Positions 36,496-45,705 of a stretch of 64,000 nucleotides of DNA are shown here, one piece after another. The notes under the pieces were generated by a model. It saw nothing but the letters and a program-made list of their open reading frames with translations, searched no databases and had not been told where the DNA came from. Position 1 is the first letter of the stretch, and each line of letters starts with the position of its first letter. Origin of the DNA: Arthrobacter sp. NIO-1057 (GTDB lineage Bacteria > Actinomycetota > Actinomycetes > Actinomycetales > Micrococcaceae); assembly GCF_900094805.1 (NCBI RefSeq), contig NZ_FMAT01000004.1, forward strand, positions 62,001 to 126,000, given 5' to 3'. The position numbers and the translations under genes are program-made.

Positions 36496-37272
36496 ATGTA
36501 CGAGCTTGCCCCCAACATCGACCTGCTTTTTGCTGAAGCCGGCGAATCCGCTGCGGACCGGGTCCGTGCGGCGGCCGCCGCCGGATTCAGTGCCGTGGAA
36601 ATGTGGGGACCGACGGGCAAGGACATCCCGGCACTGAAGGATGCACTTGAGCAGACCGGTGTGAAGCTCACCGCCCAGCTGGCCGAGCCGCGCACCCAGT
36701 TCATGATTCCACCGAAAAATCATGCGCCGTTCTACACCGGGCTTGAAGAAGGTGTGCAGGTCGCCCTGCAGCTTGGCTGCCCGCGGATTGTTGTCGGCTC
36801 GGGCACCGGTTTTGGCGGACGCAAACGCCAGGACCAGCTCGATGAACTGATCGAGATCTACACCAAGGCCATCAAGCTCATCGACGGATCGGGCATCACC
36901 CTGGTGCTGGAACCGGTCAACGTGCGGGTGGATCACCCCGGCGCATTGCTGGACCGAACCTCGGAGGCGGTGTACGTGGCCCGCGGCGTGGATTCGGCGC
37001 AGTTCGGGGTGCTCTACGACCTGTACCATTCGACCGTCGAGGGCGAGGACGTTGAACACGAACTGGCCAACGCTGCGGGATTGATCAAATACGTGCAGAT
37101 TGCCGATGCACCGGGGCGGGGCGAACCGGGCTCCGGGCTGATTGACTGGACCTCGCGCCTGGTGCAGCTGCACACCAGCGGCTACCGCGGTGAGATCGGT
37201 CTGGAATACTACCCGACCGTCAGTTCGGACCAGTCCGTGAAGCGTATTCAGGAACTGGTGGCCGCACCATGA
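36496..37272 (+). CDS. Hydroxypyruvate-isomerase-like TIM-barrel sugar isomerase
   Basis: 258 residues of the Hyi/xylose-isomerase-like TIM-barrel family. It has AAAAAGFSAVEMWGPTGKD near the start, the ligand residues in LVLEPVNVR (Glu), LYDLYHS (Asp-His region), YVQIADAPGRGEPG (substrate/product loop of hydroxypyruvate isomerases), and the final Glu in IGLEYYP. It probably isomerises a keto-sugar or short-chain hydroxy-keto acid derived from the oxidised glycoside. Its stop overlaps the ATG of the oxidase gene (ATGA), so the two are translationally coupled. Confidence 0.85.
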   Translation: MYELAPNIDLLFAEAGESAADRVRAAAAAGFSAVEMWGPTGKDIPALKDALEQTGVKLTAQLAEPRTQFMIPPKNHAPFYTGLEEGVQVALQLGCPRIVVGSGTGFGGRKRQDQLDELIEIYTKAIKLIDGSGITLVLEPVNVRVDHPGALLDRTSEAVYVARGVDSAQFGVLYDLYHSTVEGEDVEHELANAAGLIKYVQIADAPGRGEPGSGLIDWTSRLVQLHTSGYRGEIGLEYYPTVSSDQSVKRIQELVAAP

Positions 37273-38837
37273 TCGCCAACCGTTATCCGCTGGAGGTAGA
37301 CGTTGCCATTGTGGGCAGCGGGCCGACTTCCGCCGCCTACGCCCGGATCCTCAGCGAGCTGGCCCCCGAGGCGCGGATCGCCATGTTCGAGGTGGGCCCG
37401 AGCATCAGCAATCCACCTGGCGCCCACGTCAAGAACATCGGCGACCTGGCCGCACGCGCGGCGGCCCAACGGGCGTCGGAAGGTCCCGGGGCCGGCGCGG
37501 CAACGGTCAATTCTCCCGGGGAAGTGAAGGCCGGAAGCCGGCAGGCCCGCCCCGGCACATTTTTGCTCTCCGAAGGCTACACGGCTGATGGGGAGGACGG
37601 GCTGCCGGTGGCGGCCATGTCCAGCAACGTCGGGGGCATGGGGGCGCACTGGACCGGTGCGTGCCCGCGGCCCGGCGGCGCCGAACGGATCGGCTTCCTC
37701 GATGACCTCGATGACCTCGATGCGCTGCTGGCCGAAGCTGAACGGCTGCTGGGGGTGACGACCCAGGCCTTCGAGCAGGCGCCGCTGCCAAAGAGGGTAA
37801 GGGAGCTTTTGGCGGCCCAAGTGGATCAGGACCGCGCTACCGAATACCGGGTGCAGCCCATGCCGCTGGCCGTGCACCGGCATCCCGAGGGGCCGCTGGT
37901 CTGGTCGGGAGCCGACGTCGTGATGGGCGAGACGACCCGGAACAATCCGAATTTCACGCTTTTCGACAATTCATTGGTTCGCCGGGTGCTCACCGAAGGC
38001 GCGTCGGCCAGCGGGATTGAGGTGAGCGACCAGCTCACCGGTCAGCTGCACCAGGTTGCCGCCCGCTGCGTGGTGGTGGGGGCCGACGCGTTGCGCACTC
38101 CGCAGCTGTTGTGGGCCTCGGGAATCCGCCCCGAAGCCCTGGGCCGGTACCTGAACGACCAGGCGCAGGTGGTTTTCGCCAGCCGCTTGCGCGGGGTTGA
38201 AGCATCGCAGGCCGGCGGGGAGCCTGGCGCTGGGCTGAGCGAACAAAGCGGCGTGTCCTGGGTGCCCTACACGGACGAGGAGCCCTTCCACGGGCAGATC
38301 ATGCAGCTGGACGCCTCGCCGGTTCCGTTGGCAGATGACGATCCTGTGGTTCCTGGATCGATTGTCGGTCTTGGGTTGTTCTGCGCCAAGGACCTGAGCG
38401 CGCAGGACCGCGTCGAGTTCGACGACGAGGTCCCGGATTTCTATGGGATGCCCTCGATGCGGATTCACTATCGCCTGAGCGAGGTGGATCATCAGGTCAT
38501 TGAGCGGGCCAAGAAGCAGATTGTCCGGTTGGGGCACGCCGTCGGGGAACCACTGGATGAGCACCCGTTCGTACTGCCTCCGGGTTCTTCGCTGCATTAC
38601 CAGGGCACCACGCGAATGGGAACCGCGGATGACGGAACCAGCGTGTGCTCACCGGATAGCGAAGTCTGGCAGGTTCGGTGCCTGTTTGTGGCCGGCAATG
38701 GCGTGATCCCCACGTCCACCGCCTGCAACCCCACCCTCACCTCTGTCGCCCTGGCCGTGCGCGGGGCGCGGAAGATCGCCGAAAAACTCAATGACTCTTT
38801 ACTTATGTCGAAATCAGACAATAGAATGAGCGAATAA
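37269..38837 (+). CDS. FAD-dependent pyranose-oxidase/glycoside-3-oxidase-like enzyme (copy 1)
   Basis: 522 residues of the GMC/pyranose-2-oxidase group, which includes CarA and actinobacterial glycoside 3-oxidases. Visible are the Rossmann FAD motif VAIVGSGPTSAAYARIL (12-28), NVGGMGAHWTG with His127 at the site that is flavinylated in fungal pyranose oxidase, and the catalytic pair His443 (SSLHYQGTTRMG) and Asn487 (TACNPTLTSV). Such enzymes oxidise C3 of the glucosyl group of C-glycosides, which activates them for the deglycosidase. The length is shorter than fungal pyranose 2-oxidase (about 620) and equals that of the bacterial C-glycoside oxidases. It is translationally coupled to the upstream isomerase. 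Confidence 0.85.
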   Translation: MIANRYPLEVDVAIVGSGPTSAAYARILSELAPEARIAMFEVGPSISNPPGAHVKNIGDLAARAAAQRASEGPGAGAATVNSPGEVKAGSRQARPGTFLLSEGYTADGEDGLPVAAMSSNVGGMGAHWTGACPRPGGAERIGFLDDLDDLDALLAEAERLLGVTTQAFEQAPLPKRVRELLAAQVDQDRATEYRVQPMPLAVHRHPEGPLVWSGADVVMGETTRNNPNFTLFDNSLVRRVLTEGASASGIEVSDQLTGQLHQVAARCVVVGADALRTPQLLWASGIRPEALGRYLNDQAQVVFASRLRGVEASQAGGEPGAGLSEQSGVSWVPYTDEEPFHGQIMQLDASPVPLADDDPVVPGSIVGLGLFCAKDLSAQDRVEFDDEVPDFYGMPSMRIHYRLSEVDHQVIERAKKQIVRLGHAVGEPLDEHPFVLPPGSSLHYQGTTRMGTADDGTSVCSPDSEVWQVRCLFVAGNGVIPTSTACNPTLTSVALAVRGARKIAEKLNDSLLMSKSDNRMSE

Positions 38838-38850
38838 GGAATAAGTAAGT
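38801..38850. promoter_or_regulatory. Operator-like inverted elements before the split CGD pair
   Basis: ACTTATGTC at 38801-38809 (inside the end of the oxidase gene) and, reversed, ATAAGTAAGT around 38841-38850 bracket the region before the beta-subunit gene at 38878. The first element shares ACTNATGTCGAAA with the site beside the ROK gene. This suggests an internal regulated promoter. Confidence 0.4.
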
Positions 38851-38877
38851 CATGAAGAACCTAGACAAGGAGATCCG

Positions 38878-39273
38878 ATGATTGCCGATCGCATAATCGA
38901 GCTGGGGACACTGAGAAGCCACGGAGGCCAAACGGCCGTGGAGGTGCGGATCCCTTGGTACCGGGCCCTGCCGGGGTCCTGCATTGCCGGCGCAACACTG
39001 AGTGTTGACGGCGTCGAAGCACCGGCCGACAGCCTGCGCTGGGGCATGAACGGACGCACCTTCAGCTTCGACGAGCTGGTCCAGGAAACCGACGAATGGT
39101 GGTTCCCGCTGGATTCGGCCACACTGACCGGGGAACTGCCGCTGCGCGAGGAGATCACCGAGCACGAAGTTCGCGTGGAACTAAAGGTCTACATCCCGTA
39201 CATCATTACCGACCACGGGGTACTGCACATTGAAGAAAACGACACCAAAACCATGAAGGTGGAACAGCGATGA
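38878..39273 (+). CDS. C-glycoside deglycosidase beta-subunit-like protein (DUF6379), split pair A
   Basis: 131 residues, the usual length of stand-alone beta subunits (DgpC/CarC/AgCGD beta type). The beta-sandwich pattern includes VEVRIPWYRALPGSCIAGAT, the conserved SLRWGMNGRTFSFDEL segment and VELKVYIPYII. In characterised complexes this chain caps the active site of the TIM-barrel alpha chain. The stop overlaps the ATG of the alpha-like gene at 39270 (ATGA), giving 1:1 coupled synthesis. Confidence 0.85.
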   Translation: MIADRIIELGTLRSHGGQTAVEVRIPWYRALPGSCIAGATLSVDGVEAPADSLRWGMNGRTFSFDELVQETDEWWFPLDSATLTGELPLREEITEHEVRVELKVYIPYIITDHGVLHIEENDTKTMKVEQR

Positions 39274-40373
39274 GCACTCTGGGAACACCGATCCAGGGGG
39301 TCACCCTCTACAGCTTTACCCGCGCCTCCCACGCCCGCCAGTACGATCTTGAATCCCTGATCCGCAAGGTCGCGGCCGAAGGATTCGGCCCGGGACTTGA
39401 ACTGATCGGCTTCTCCAGCCTGCGTGGTTTCCCGAACCGCATCGAGGACCGTTTTATCGGCGAATTCCGCGAGCTGGTGCAGGAAGTGGACCTTGTCCCT
39501 ACCTCGCTGGCAGTCAACGTGGACACCGGGCTGCGCCGCGACCGCTTGATGACCCAGGATGAGATGGTTGAATACATGAGGGCCCAGATCGAGGTGGCCG
39601 CCCGGTTGGGATTCCCCATCGCCCGGGTGCAAATTTCGCTGACCCCGGACGCCATGGAAAGCCTGCTGCCGGTGGCGGAAAAGTACGGGGTGACCCTGGC
39701 ACTGGAGGTCCACGCAGACCAGCACGGCGCCCACGAGCGGGTGCTTGCACTGCGCGACCGCTACGAAATGCTGAACTCTCCGCTGCTGGGTTTCACCGCC
39801 GACTGGGGCGCCACCGTCACCGGTTTCGCCCCGTCCCTGCTGGAGGCCTACCGCCGTCGCGGGGCCAGCGAGGAACTGCTGGCCGCGGTGGTTGCGCTGT
39901 GGGATGGCTTCTACGCCGAAGGCCCGCCGATCACCCAGAAGGTGCACGGAGAACGGTTTGGCGCGTTCATCGGCCTGGCCGCCCGCTATGGCCGCCCGGA
40001 GCTCGGAATCGACTTCGCCATTAACGGCACCGGCCTGTTCGGTCCGGCATCCATTGACACCTGGCAGGAAATCATGCCCTTCATCCGCCACGTGCACGGC
40101 AAGTTCTTCGGCATCGATGAGACCGGCGAAGAACCATCGGTTCCGGTCCGCGGCCTGATTGCCCAACTGGTGGAGAGCGGCTACCACGGCGCCATCTCCA
40201 GCGAATACGAGGGCTGGCATTGGAACAACTGGCAGGACCCGTTTGAGATCATCCGCGGCGAGCACGCATTGCAGCGCGCGGCGGCCCAGGACGCCGGCTC
40301 CAGCATGATCACCGATTCGCACAGTGCCCGTGAACTGCTCCACGCGCACCTGGCCCAGCCGGCACACGGCTGA
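39270..40373 (+). CDS. C-glycoside deglycosidase alpha-subunit-like TIM barrel, split pair A
   Basis: 367 residues; the AP-endonuclease-2-like barrel has candidate metal ligands Glu146 (LALEVHAD), Asp178 (FTADWG), His276 (RHVHGKFF) and Glu312 (SSEYEGW). This matches the Mn-binding set known for C-glycoside deglycosidase alpha chains. With the overlapping beta gene it forms a complete split module. It diverges from the other alpha domains in the middle (residues 180-260), where substrate contacts are expected, and has a C-terminal tail of about 45 residues after the barrel. Confidence 0.85.
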   Translation: MSTLGTPIQGVTLYSFTRASHARQYDLESLIRKVAAEGFGPGLELIGFSSLRGFPNRIEDRFIGEFRELVQEVDLVPTSLAVNVDTGLRRDRLMTQDEMVEYMRAQIEVAARLGFPIARVQISLTPDAMESLLPVAEKYGVTLALEVHADQHGAHERVLALRDRYEMLNSPLLGFTADWGATVTGFAPSLLEAYRRRGASEELLAAVVALWDGFYAEGPPITQKVHGERFGAFIGLAARYGRPELGIDFAINGTGLFGPASIDTWQEIMPFIRHVHGKFFGIDETGEEPSVPVRGLIAQLVESGYHGAISSEYEGWHWNNWQDPFEIIRGEHALQRAAAQDAGSSMITDSHSARELLHAHLAQPAHG

Positions 40374-40393
40374 AAAACTCTGGAAGGAACATC

Positions 40394-41419
40394 ATGGCAG
40401 AAGGCATCGCAGGCTCGGGGATCGAGCTTGGCATCACCTTGTACTCCTTGACCTCGGAATTCGCCGCGGGACAATACACCCAAGAAACCCTCATCAAGGC
40501 CGTGGCCGATCACGGGCTGGGGCCGGGGATTGAATTCAACATTGCGCAGATGCTGCGCACCTACCCGCACGTTGACGACGAGTTCATCAAGCTGTGGCGT
40601 ACCAGCATGGACCGCTACGGTCTGGTGCCCAGCGCGGTGGGAACCAACCTGGACATGGGCCGGCGCAAGGACCGGGACATGACCCCGAGCGAGGAATACG
40701 ACTTCTTCGCCGCCCAGCTGCACACCGCCCACCAGCTGGGATTCAAGCGGATCGTGATCCGCTCGGCCGGCAAGGAGCTGCTGCGCAGCCTGCTGCCGTT
40801 GGCCGAAAAATACGATCAAAAACTCGGGTATGAGATCCACGCGCCGCAGGGCCCGAACGATCCGAAGATCCTGCAGATCCGTGAAATGTACCAGGAGCTG
40901 GACAGCGAACGCCTGGGCTTCACCGCAGACTTCAGCTCCACCATGCACTCGCTGTCCCCGACCCTGTTCCGCACCCTGCGTCAGATGGGACTGGGCGAGG
41001 AGCACCTGGCTATAATGCAGCAGATCTGGCGCGAACCGCTGCCGATGCATGAGCGCAACCAGAAGTTCGAGGAGCACCTGCTGGCCCACAATTTCGACCC
41101 GGCCCGGCTGGGCCCCTTCACCCGGCTGGCCTTCAACATGCACGGGCTGGTGCCGCCGGAGGAATGGCTGGATATCATTCCGCTGATCTTCCACGTGCAT
41201 GCCAAGTTCTACGACATCGATCAGGACGGCAACGAGCCGGCCATGGATATTCCGCGGATCGTGCGCCAGTTTGTGAACGGCGGGTACCAGGGATTCCTCT
41301 CCAGCGAATGGGAGGGCCACGCATTCGCGGACCTTGGCGAATCCGACCCCATCGACCTGGTGAAAAAGCAGCACACCCTGATGCGCCAGGCCATTGAAGA
41401 CGCCGTCGTTCCGGCCTAG
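40394..41419 (+). CDS. C-glycoside deglycosidase alpha-subunit-like TIM barrel, split pair B
   Basis: 341 residues, starting after GGAAGG. Candidate metal ligands are Glu147 (GYEIHAP), Asp179 (FTADFSSTMHS), His269 (FHVHAKFYDID) and Glu305 (SSEWEGHAF). The protein is closely similar to the alpha half of fusion 2 (31472) along its whole length, including NLDMGRR.DRDMTP and FDPARLG. These two are therefore paralogues that differ in being split or fused. Its beta partner follows 34 bp downstream (41454), so the gene order is alpha then beta, opposite to pair A. Confidence 0.87.
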   Translation: MAEGIAGSGIELGITLYSLTSEFAAGQYTQETLIKAVADHGLGPGIEFNIAQMLRTYPHVDDEFIKLWRTSMDRYGLVPSAVGTNLDMGRRKDRDMTPSEEYDFFAAQLHTAHQLGFKRIVIRSAGKELLRSLLPLAEKYDQKLGYEIHAPQGPNDPKILQIREMYQELDSERLGFTADFSSTMHSLSPTLFRTLRQMGLGEEHLAIMQQIWREPLPMHERNQKFEEHLLAHNFDPARLGPFTRLAFNMHGLVPPEEWLDIIPLIFHVHAKFYDIDQDGNEPAMDIPRIVRQFVNGGYQGFLSSEWEGHAFADLGESDPIDLVKKQHTLMRQAIEDAVVPA

Positions 41420-41453
41420 CCGAAACCCAGGCCCAGATTGTTAAGGATTACCC

Positions 41454-41852
41454 ATGGCAACTCATAATTCACTTTTCCAAGACTCGAATGTCAGCCGGCA
41501 CCCTGACGGCCTGTCGGTCTCCGTCCAGCTCCCGTGGTACCGAAGCCTGTGGCTCTCCGCGGTTGACAACGTCGAGGTCAGCGTCAACTCGGTGGCGGTA
41601 CCCACCGAGAACCTCCGGTTTGAACTGGCCGGGACCAGCTACCGCATCGAAGAATTGCGCGAGCAGTGGGACACCCTGTGGTTCGTGGCCGACCGCCCGG
41701 ATGTGGTGATCAGCCTGGAGAACCCGCCGGCCGCGGGCGAGCGGGTGGAGGTCGAGGTGGTGCTGACCATGCGCCTGCTTTACATGCAGATCGCCCCGAT
41801 GCGCTACGTGACCAACCGCGTGGCCGTTGAACGCGAGCTGGTGCTCTCGTGA
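41454..41852 (+). CDS. C-glycoside deglycosidase beta-subunit-like protein (DUF6379), split pair B
   Basis: 132 residues of DUF6379 with SVQLPWYRSLWLSAVDNVEV, LRFELAGTSYRIEELREQWD and VVLTMRLLYMQIAPMRYV. The same segments occur in the N-terminal half of fusion 2. The last codons overlap the GTG start of the dehydrogenase gene (GTGA). It should assemble with the alpha chain encoded just upstream. Confidence 0.87.
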   Translation: MATHNSLFQDSNVSRHPDGLSVSVQLPWYRSLWLSAVDNVEVSVNSVAVPTENLRFELAGTSYRIEELREQWDTLWFVADRPDVVISLENPPAAGERVEVEVVLTMRLLYMQIAPMRYVTNRVAVERELVLS

Positions 41853-43009
41853 AAAGCCTCAAGGTGGCCATGATTGGCCACGGATTCATGGGTGCCGCCC
41901 ATTCCCAGGGCTGGCGCACCGCGCACCGCGTTTTCCAGATGCCAGCCAGCCCGCAGATGGCGGTGCTGGTGGGGCGCGATGACGCCAGAACCGCGGTGGC
42001 CGCGGCGAAATGGGGCTGGGAGACACAAAGCACCAACTGGCGCGAGGTCATTGAACGTGAAGATATCGACATCATCGACATCGTCACCCCCGGCGCCTCG
42101 CACGCAGAAATCGCCATCGCCGCGTTGGAGGCGGGCAAACACGTCCTGTGCGAGAAGCCGCTGGCCAACACCGTTGACGAAGCGCAGCTGATGGCGCGGG
42201 CCGCCGAACAAGCGGCCGCCCGCGGGGTGCAGTCGATGGTCGGCTTCACCTACCGCCGGGTTCCGGCGGCCACCCTGATGCGCCAGCTGATTGCGCAGGG
42301 TGTGCTGGGGCAGATCCAGCAGGTACGTGCGTCCTACCGGCAGGACTGGCTGGTGGACCCGGCCGCCCCGCTATCCTGGCGGTTGCAGCAGGACCAGGCA
42401 GGTTCCGGGGCGCTGGGTGATATCGGAGCCCACGCTATCGACCTGGTGCAGTTCACCACCGGGCTGCGCACCGAACAGGTCAGCGGCGTGCTGCAAACCG
42501 TCACCGAACACCGGCCGCGGGCCGACGGCAGCGGTTTCGGCCAGGTGAGCGTGGATGACTTGGCGCTGTTCACCGGGCGGCTGTCCAACGGGGCGTTGGC
42601 CTCCTTTGAAGCCTCGCGGGTGGCCACCGGACGTAAAAACGCGTTGTCCATCGAGGTTTCCGGCTCCAAGGGGGCGCTTGCCTTCGACCTGGAGGACCTG
42701 AACAGCCTGCAGTACTACAACCGGGAAGACCCGCAAGAGATCCAGGGTTTCCGCAAGATCCTGGTCACCGAACCGGTCCACCCTTACCTTTCGGGCTGGT
42801 GGCCGGCCGGGCACATGCTGGGTTACGAGCACGGGTTCTCCCACCAGGTCAAAGACCTGGTGGAGGCGATTATCCACGGGACCCCGGCGCATTCGACTTT
42901 TGCCGAAGGGCTCGGCGTCCAGCAGGTGCTGGACGCGGTGAGCCGCAGCGCGGCCAACCAGTCGCTCTGGACTTCGGTAGCTCACCCCGCTGACATCCAC
43001 GTAGCTTAG
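41849..43009 (+). CDS. Gfo/Idh/MocA-family sugar dehydrogenase
   Basis: 386 residues. The N-terminal Rossmann domain has [15 protein letters not shown] and the catalytic-lysine motif [11 protein letters not shown]. The C-terminal domain has [13 protein letters not shown] (the His of the active site) and [17 protein letters not shown]. Members use NAD(P) to oxidise or reduce cyclic polyols and keto-sugars. Within this operon the likely role is interconversion of the 3-keto sugar released by the deglycosidases. The GTG start overlaps the beta-subunit stop. Confidence 0.88.
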   Translation: MKSLKVAMIGHGFMGAAHSQGWRTAHRVFQMPASPQMAVLVGRDDARTAVAAAKWGWETQSTNWREVIEREDIDIIDIVTPGASHAEIAIAALEAGKHVLCEKPLANTVDEAQLMARAAEQAAARGVQSMVGFTYRRVPAATLMRQLIAQGVLGQIQQVRASYRQDWLVDPAAPLSWRLQQDQAGSGALGDIGAHAIDLVQFTTGLRTEQVSGVLQTVTEHRPRADGSGFGQVSVDDLALFTGRLSNGALASFEASRVATGRKNALSIEVSGSKGALAFDLEDLNSLQYYNREDPQEIQGFRKILVTEPVHPYLSGWWPAGHMLGYEHGFSHQVKDLVEAIIHGTPAHSTFAEGLGVQQVLDAVSRSAANQSLWTSVAHPADIHVA

Positions 43010-43020
43010 GAGCACACATC

Positions 43021-44025
43021 ATGGCACGACCTATTACGCTGTTCACCGGCCAGTGGGCGGACCTTCCCTTCGAAGAGGTGGCTCGGCTTGCCGGGCAGTG
43101 GGGCTATGACGGGTTGGAGATCGCCTGTTGGGGGGATCACCTGGATCCCAACCGCTGGGACGATGAGAAGTACATTCAGGGAAAAATAGAGATTCTCGAC
43201 CGTTACGGGCTGAAGGTCTGGACCATCTCCAACCACCTCAAGGGCCAAGCGGTCTGCGATGACCCGATTGATGCACGGCACCGCGATATCCTGCCGGACT
43301 CTGTCTGGGGCGACGGGGACCCGGAGGGGGTGCGGACCCGGGCGGCCGAAGAGCTGAAAAACACTGCCCGGCTGGCGGCACGGTTGAACGTGCAGACGGT
43401 GACCGGTTTTACCGGCTCCTCCATCTGGAAATACGTAGCGATGTTCCCGCCGGCCTCTGAAGCGATGGTCGAGGCAGGCTACCAGGACTTCGCGGACCGC
43501 TGGAATCCGATCCTCGACGTGTTTGACGAGGTGGGTGTTCGTTTTGCCCACGAGGTTCACCCCTCGGAGATTGCCTATGACTACTGGAGCACCCAGCGTG
43601 CCCTTCAAGCCATCGGCCACCGCAAGGCTTTCGGCCTGAATTGGGACCCGAGCCATATGGTGTGGCAGGACATCGACCCGGTGGGATTCCTCTGGGACTT
43701 CCAGGACCGGATTTACCATGTGCACTGCAAAGACACCAAAAAGCGCCTGGACAACGGACGCAATGGGCGCCTGGGATCCCACCTGCCGTGGGCCGATCCG
43801 CGCCGCGGCTGGGACTTCATTTCCACCGGTCACGGAGACGTGCCGTGGGAGAACGCGTTCCGGATGCTCAATTCCATCAACTACTCCGGGCCCCTGTCCG
43901 TGGAGTGGGAAGACGCGGGCATGGACCGGTTGGTCGGAGCGCCGGAAGCGTTGGGTTTTGTGCGCAAGCTAGCAACGTACGAGCCCTCGAATGCGGCATT
44001 CGACGCCGCCTTCAGCACCAATTAA
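43021..44025 (+). CDS. Sugar-phosphate isomerase/epimerase-family TIM barrel
   Basis: 334 residues of the AP-endonuclease-2-like isomerase family. Metal-ligand candidates lie in [15 protein letters not shown] (Glu), GLNWDPSHM (Asp, His), [11 protein letters not shown] (His) and [12 protein letters not shown] (Glu). Unlike the deglycosidase alpha chains it has the long [14 protein letters not shown] region and no beta partner. It is likely to isomerise, epimerise or hydrate the keto-sugar product. It ends the operon, before a strong convergent hairpin. Confidence 0.85.
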   Translation: MARPITLFTGQWADLPFEEVARLAGQWGYDGLEIACWGDHLDPNRWDDEKYIQGKIEILDRYGLKVWTISNHLKGQAVCDDPIDARHRDILPDSVWGDGDPEGVRTRAAEELKNTARLAARLNVQTVTGFTGSSIWKYVAMFPPASEAMVEAGYQDFADRWNPILDVFDEVGVRFAHEVHPSEIAYDYWSTQRALQAIGHRKAFGLNWDPSHMVWQDIDPVGFLWDFQDRIYHVHCKDTKKRLDNGRNGRLGSHLPWADPRRGWDFISTGHGDVPWENAFRMLNSINYSGPLSVEWEDAGMDRLVGAPEALGFVRKLATYEPSNAAFDAAFSTN

Positions 44026-44049
44026 CACCGCACCAAATTTCATCAAACT

Positions 44050-44087
44050 AAGTCACCGCACCGGCCACGCGGCTGGTGCGGTGACTT
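44050..44087. terminator. Bidirectional terminator between the isomerase and ROK genes
   Basis: AAGTCACCGCACC (44050-44062) pairs perfectly with GGTGCGGTGACTT (44075-44087), with further pairing GGCC/GGCT inside. It lies between two convergent genes. Confidence 0.75.
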
Positions 44088-44101
44088 GGTGTGGTGGCCC
44101 G

Positions 44102-45379
44102 CTAGCGTACGGTGCTGCGGTCCGGCGAGGGACGACCGTCGGCAAACCAGCGGGGGAAGGTGACATCGAAGAGCTGCTCGATGGCCAGCTCGACCCCGCC
44201 GTGCAGCGGTTCGAGTTCATCATTCACCGATAACGTAATGGTGATATCGCGGGTGGCCAGCGGCATGGAGCGTTCATAGATCCGTTGCCGCACATCGGCC
44301 AGGAACAGCTCGCCGGCGGAGGCAATAGCCCCGCCGAAGACAATCACCCCGGGGTTGAACAGGTTCACCAGGGTGGAGACCGTTTCCCCGGCCACCAGGG
44401 CCGATTGCTGAATCAGTGAAATAGCCAGCGGGTCACCGGCCTGGGCGGCGATGGAAATCAGTTCCAGCGTGATTGGCTGTTTTTTGGCCAGTGCGGCCAG
44501 CGGGCCGTCGCTGCCTGCGTCCACTGCTTCTTGGGCATCGCGGACCAGCGCCCACCCGCCGCCGACGGCTTCCAGGCAGCCGATTTTGCCGCATCGGCAG
44601 GGGGCCGAGGAATCCGGGAGTCGAACATGCCCGATATCCCCGGCGGCGCCGTTGGCCCCGCGATGGATCGACCCCTGTGATAACAGTCCGGCACCAATGC
44701 CGGAGCCAATCTTGCAGTATATCAAGTCGGCGTTCGCCTCGCGGCGACGGGCTCGCTCGCCCAGCGCCAGCAGGTTGACGTCGTTATCCACCCAGACCGG
44801 GGCGTCGAAACGCTGCTCGAAGGGGGTTCTGATGTCATAGCCGTTCCAGCCTGGCATCAGCGGGGGTGCGGCCGGGCGCCCACTGGCGAAATCCACCGGC
44901 CCCGGGAGGCCGATGACAACACCCCATACTGCCGGGGCTGCCTGCTTGTCGAGCACCGTGTCGATCTGCTTGAACAGTTCCTTGATGGTTTTGACTGGCC
45001 CCTGGGCGATATCCCATTGGCGCTGTACGTGCTGTTGCAGCTTGCCGTCGAGATCCGTGATGCCAACGCGGATCCGCTGGGCGCTCAGCGCGCAGATGAT
45101 CAATGCGCCCTGTTCGGAATGGAAGCGCAAGGTGCGCGGCGCCCGGCCGCCGGAGGAAGCTGCGAAATCGCTGTCTTTGAGGAAACCGTATTGGATCGCC
45201 TGGTCGATGCGCTGGCTGACGACGCCGCGGCCGAGCCCGGTCACCTTGCCAATTTCGGGCCGGGTTGTTGCTTCGCCGGTGCGCACCAGGTTGACGATAC
45301 GCAGCAGGCTCGTCACTTCGTCTGTTTGGGCTCCGAAGTGGAGCGTCGACAATGTTGCCATAACTGATAATTCTTGCAT
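44102..45379 (-). CDS. ROK-family transcriptional repressor of the catabolic island
   Basis: 425 residues. The N-terminal winged helix (TRPEIGKVTGLGRGVVSQRI, DQAIQYGFL) is followed by the ROK sugar-binding domain, with DNDVNLLALGE (catalytic-type Asp), the zinc motif CRCGKIGCLEAVG and NPGVIVFGG. ROK repressors of this layout bind a free sugar or glycoside and then release DNA. The gene is convergent with the catabolic operon. Candidate self-operators (ACTAATGTCG, ACTTATGCA) lie 32-61 bp before its start, which fits autoregulation plus control of the island. Confidence 0.9.
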   Translation of the reverse strand: MQELSVMATLSTLHFGAQTDEVTSLLRIVNLVRTGEATTRPEIGKVTGLGRGVVSQRIDQAIQYGFLKDSDFAASSGGRAPRTLRFHSEQGALIICALSAQRIRVGITDLDGKLQQHVQRQWDIAQGPVKTIKELFKQIDTVLDKQAAPAVWGVVIGLPGPVDFASGRPAAPPLMPGWNGYDIRTPFEQRFDAPVWVDNDVNLLALGERARRREANADLIYCKIGSGIGAGLLSQGSIHRGANGAAGDIGHVRLPDSSAPCRCGKIGCLEAVGGGWALVRDAQEAVDAGSDGPLAALAKKQPITLELISIAAQAGDPLAISLIQQSALVAGETVSTLVNLFNPGVIVFGGAIASAGELFLADVRQRIYERSMPLATRDITITLSVNDELEPLHGGVELAIEQLFDVTFPRWFADGRPSPDRSTVR

Positions 45380-45410
45380 ATTTCAAGCGAAATGACAGGT
45401 TTCCGAAACT

Positions 45411-45440
45411 ACTAATGTCGAAAACGACGTAACTTATGCA
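45411..45440. promoter_or_regulatory. Operator-like pair beside the ROK gene
   Basis: ACTAATGTCG at 45411-45420 and ACTTATGCA at 45432-45440 are 21 bp apart, like the 22-bp spacing before the ABC importer. GTCG and CGAC between them form a short inverted repeat. The region lies between the ROK start and the divergent MFS gene and could serve both. Confidence 0.45.
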
Positions 45441-45705
45441 TTTTATACACCTATTGGGCCGCCTGTGCGAGGTGGCGGGCAAGGCGCCGGTGAGCTCGCG
45501 TTATCTTGAACCTTACGCCCCTGAAGGAGCAGTGGAAAGTGCGCCCTTGGGATCGGTCGAGAGGGTGCCCCCCGACCCATAAGGTTGGAAAGCTTCGAAC
45601 TTTCGTTGTTTTTAGACTTAAGTGAGGATATTCTGGAAATGACGTAGGGGCCAGTTGGTCCGTTTGCTCCGGGAGAATCCGGGGCAAGCACATTCTGTCG
45701 CGTAG
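45441..45705. other. Leader region of the aromatic operon
   Basis: Non-coding stretch between the ROK-site region and the MFS start. I see no hairpin or riboswitch and no confident -10/-35 pair. Confidence 0.35.
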
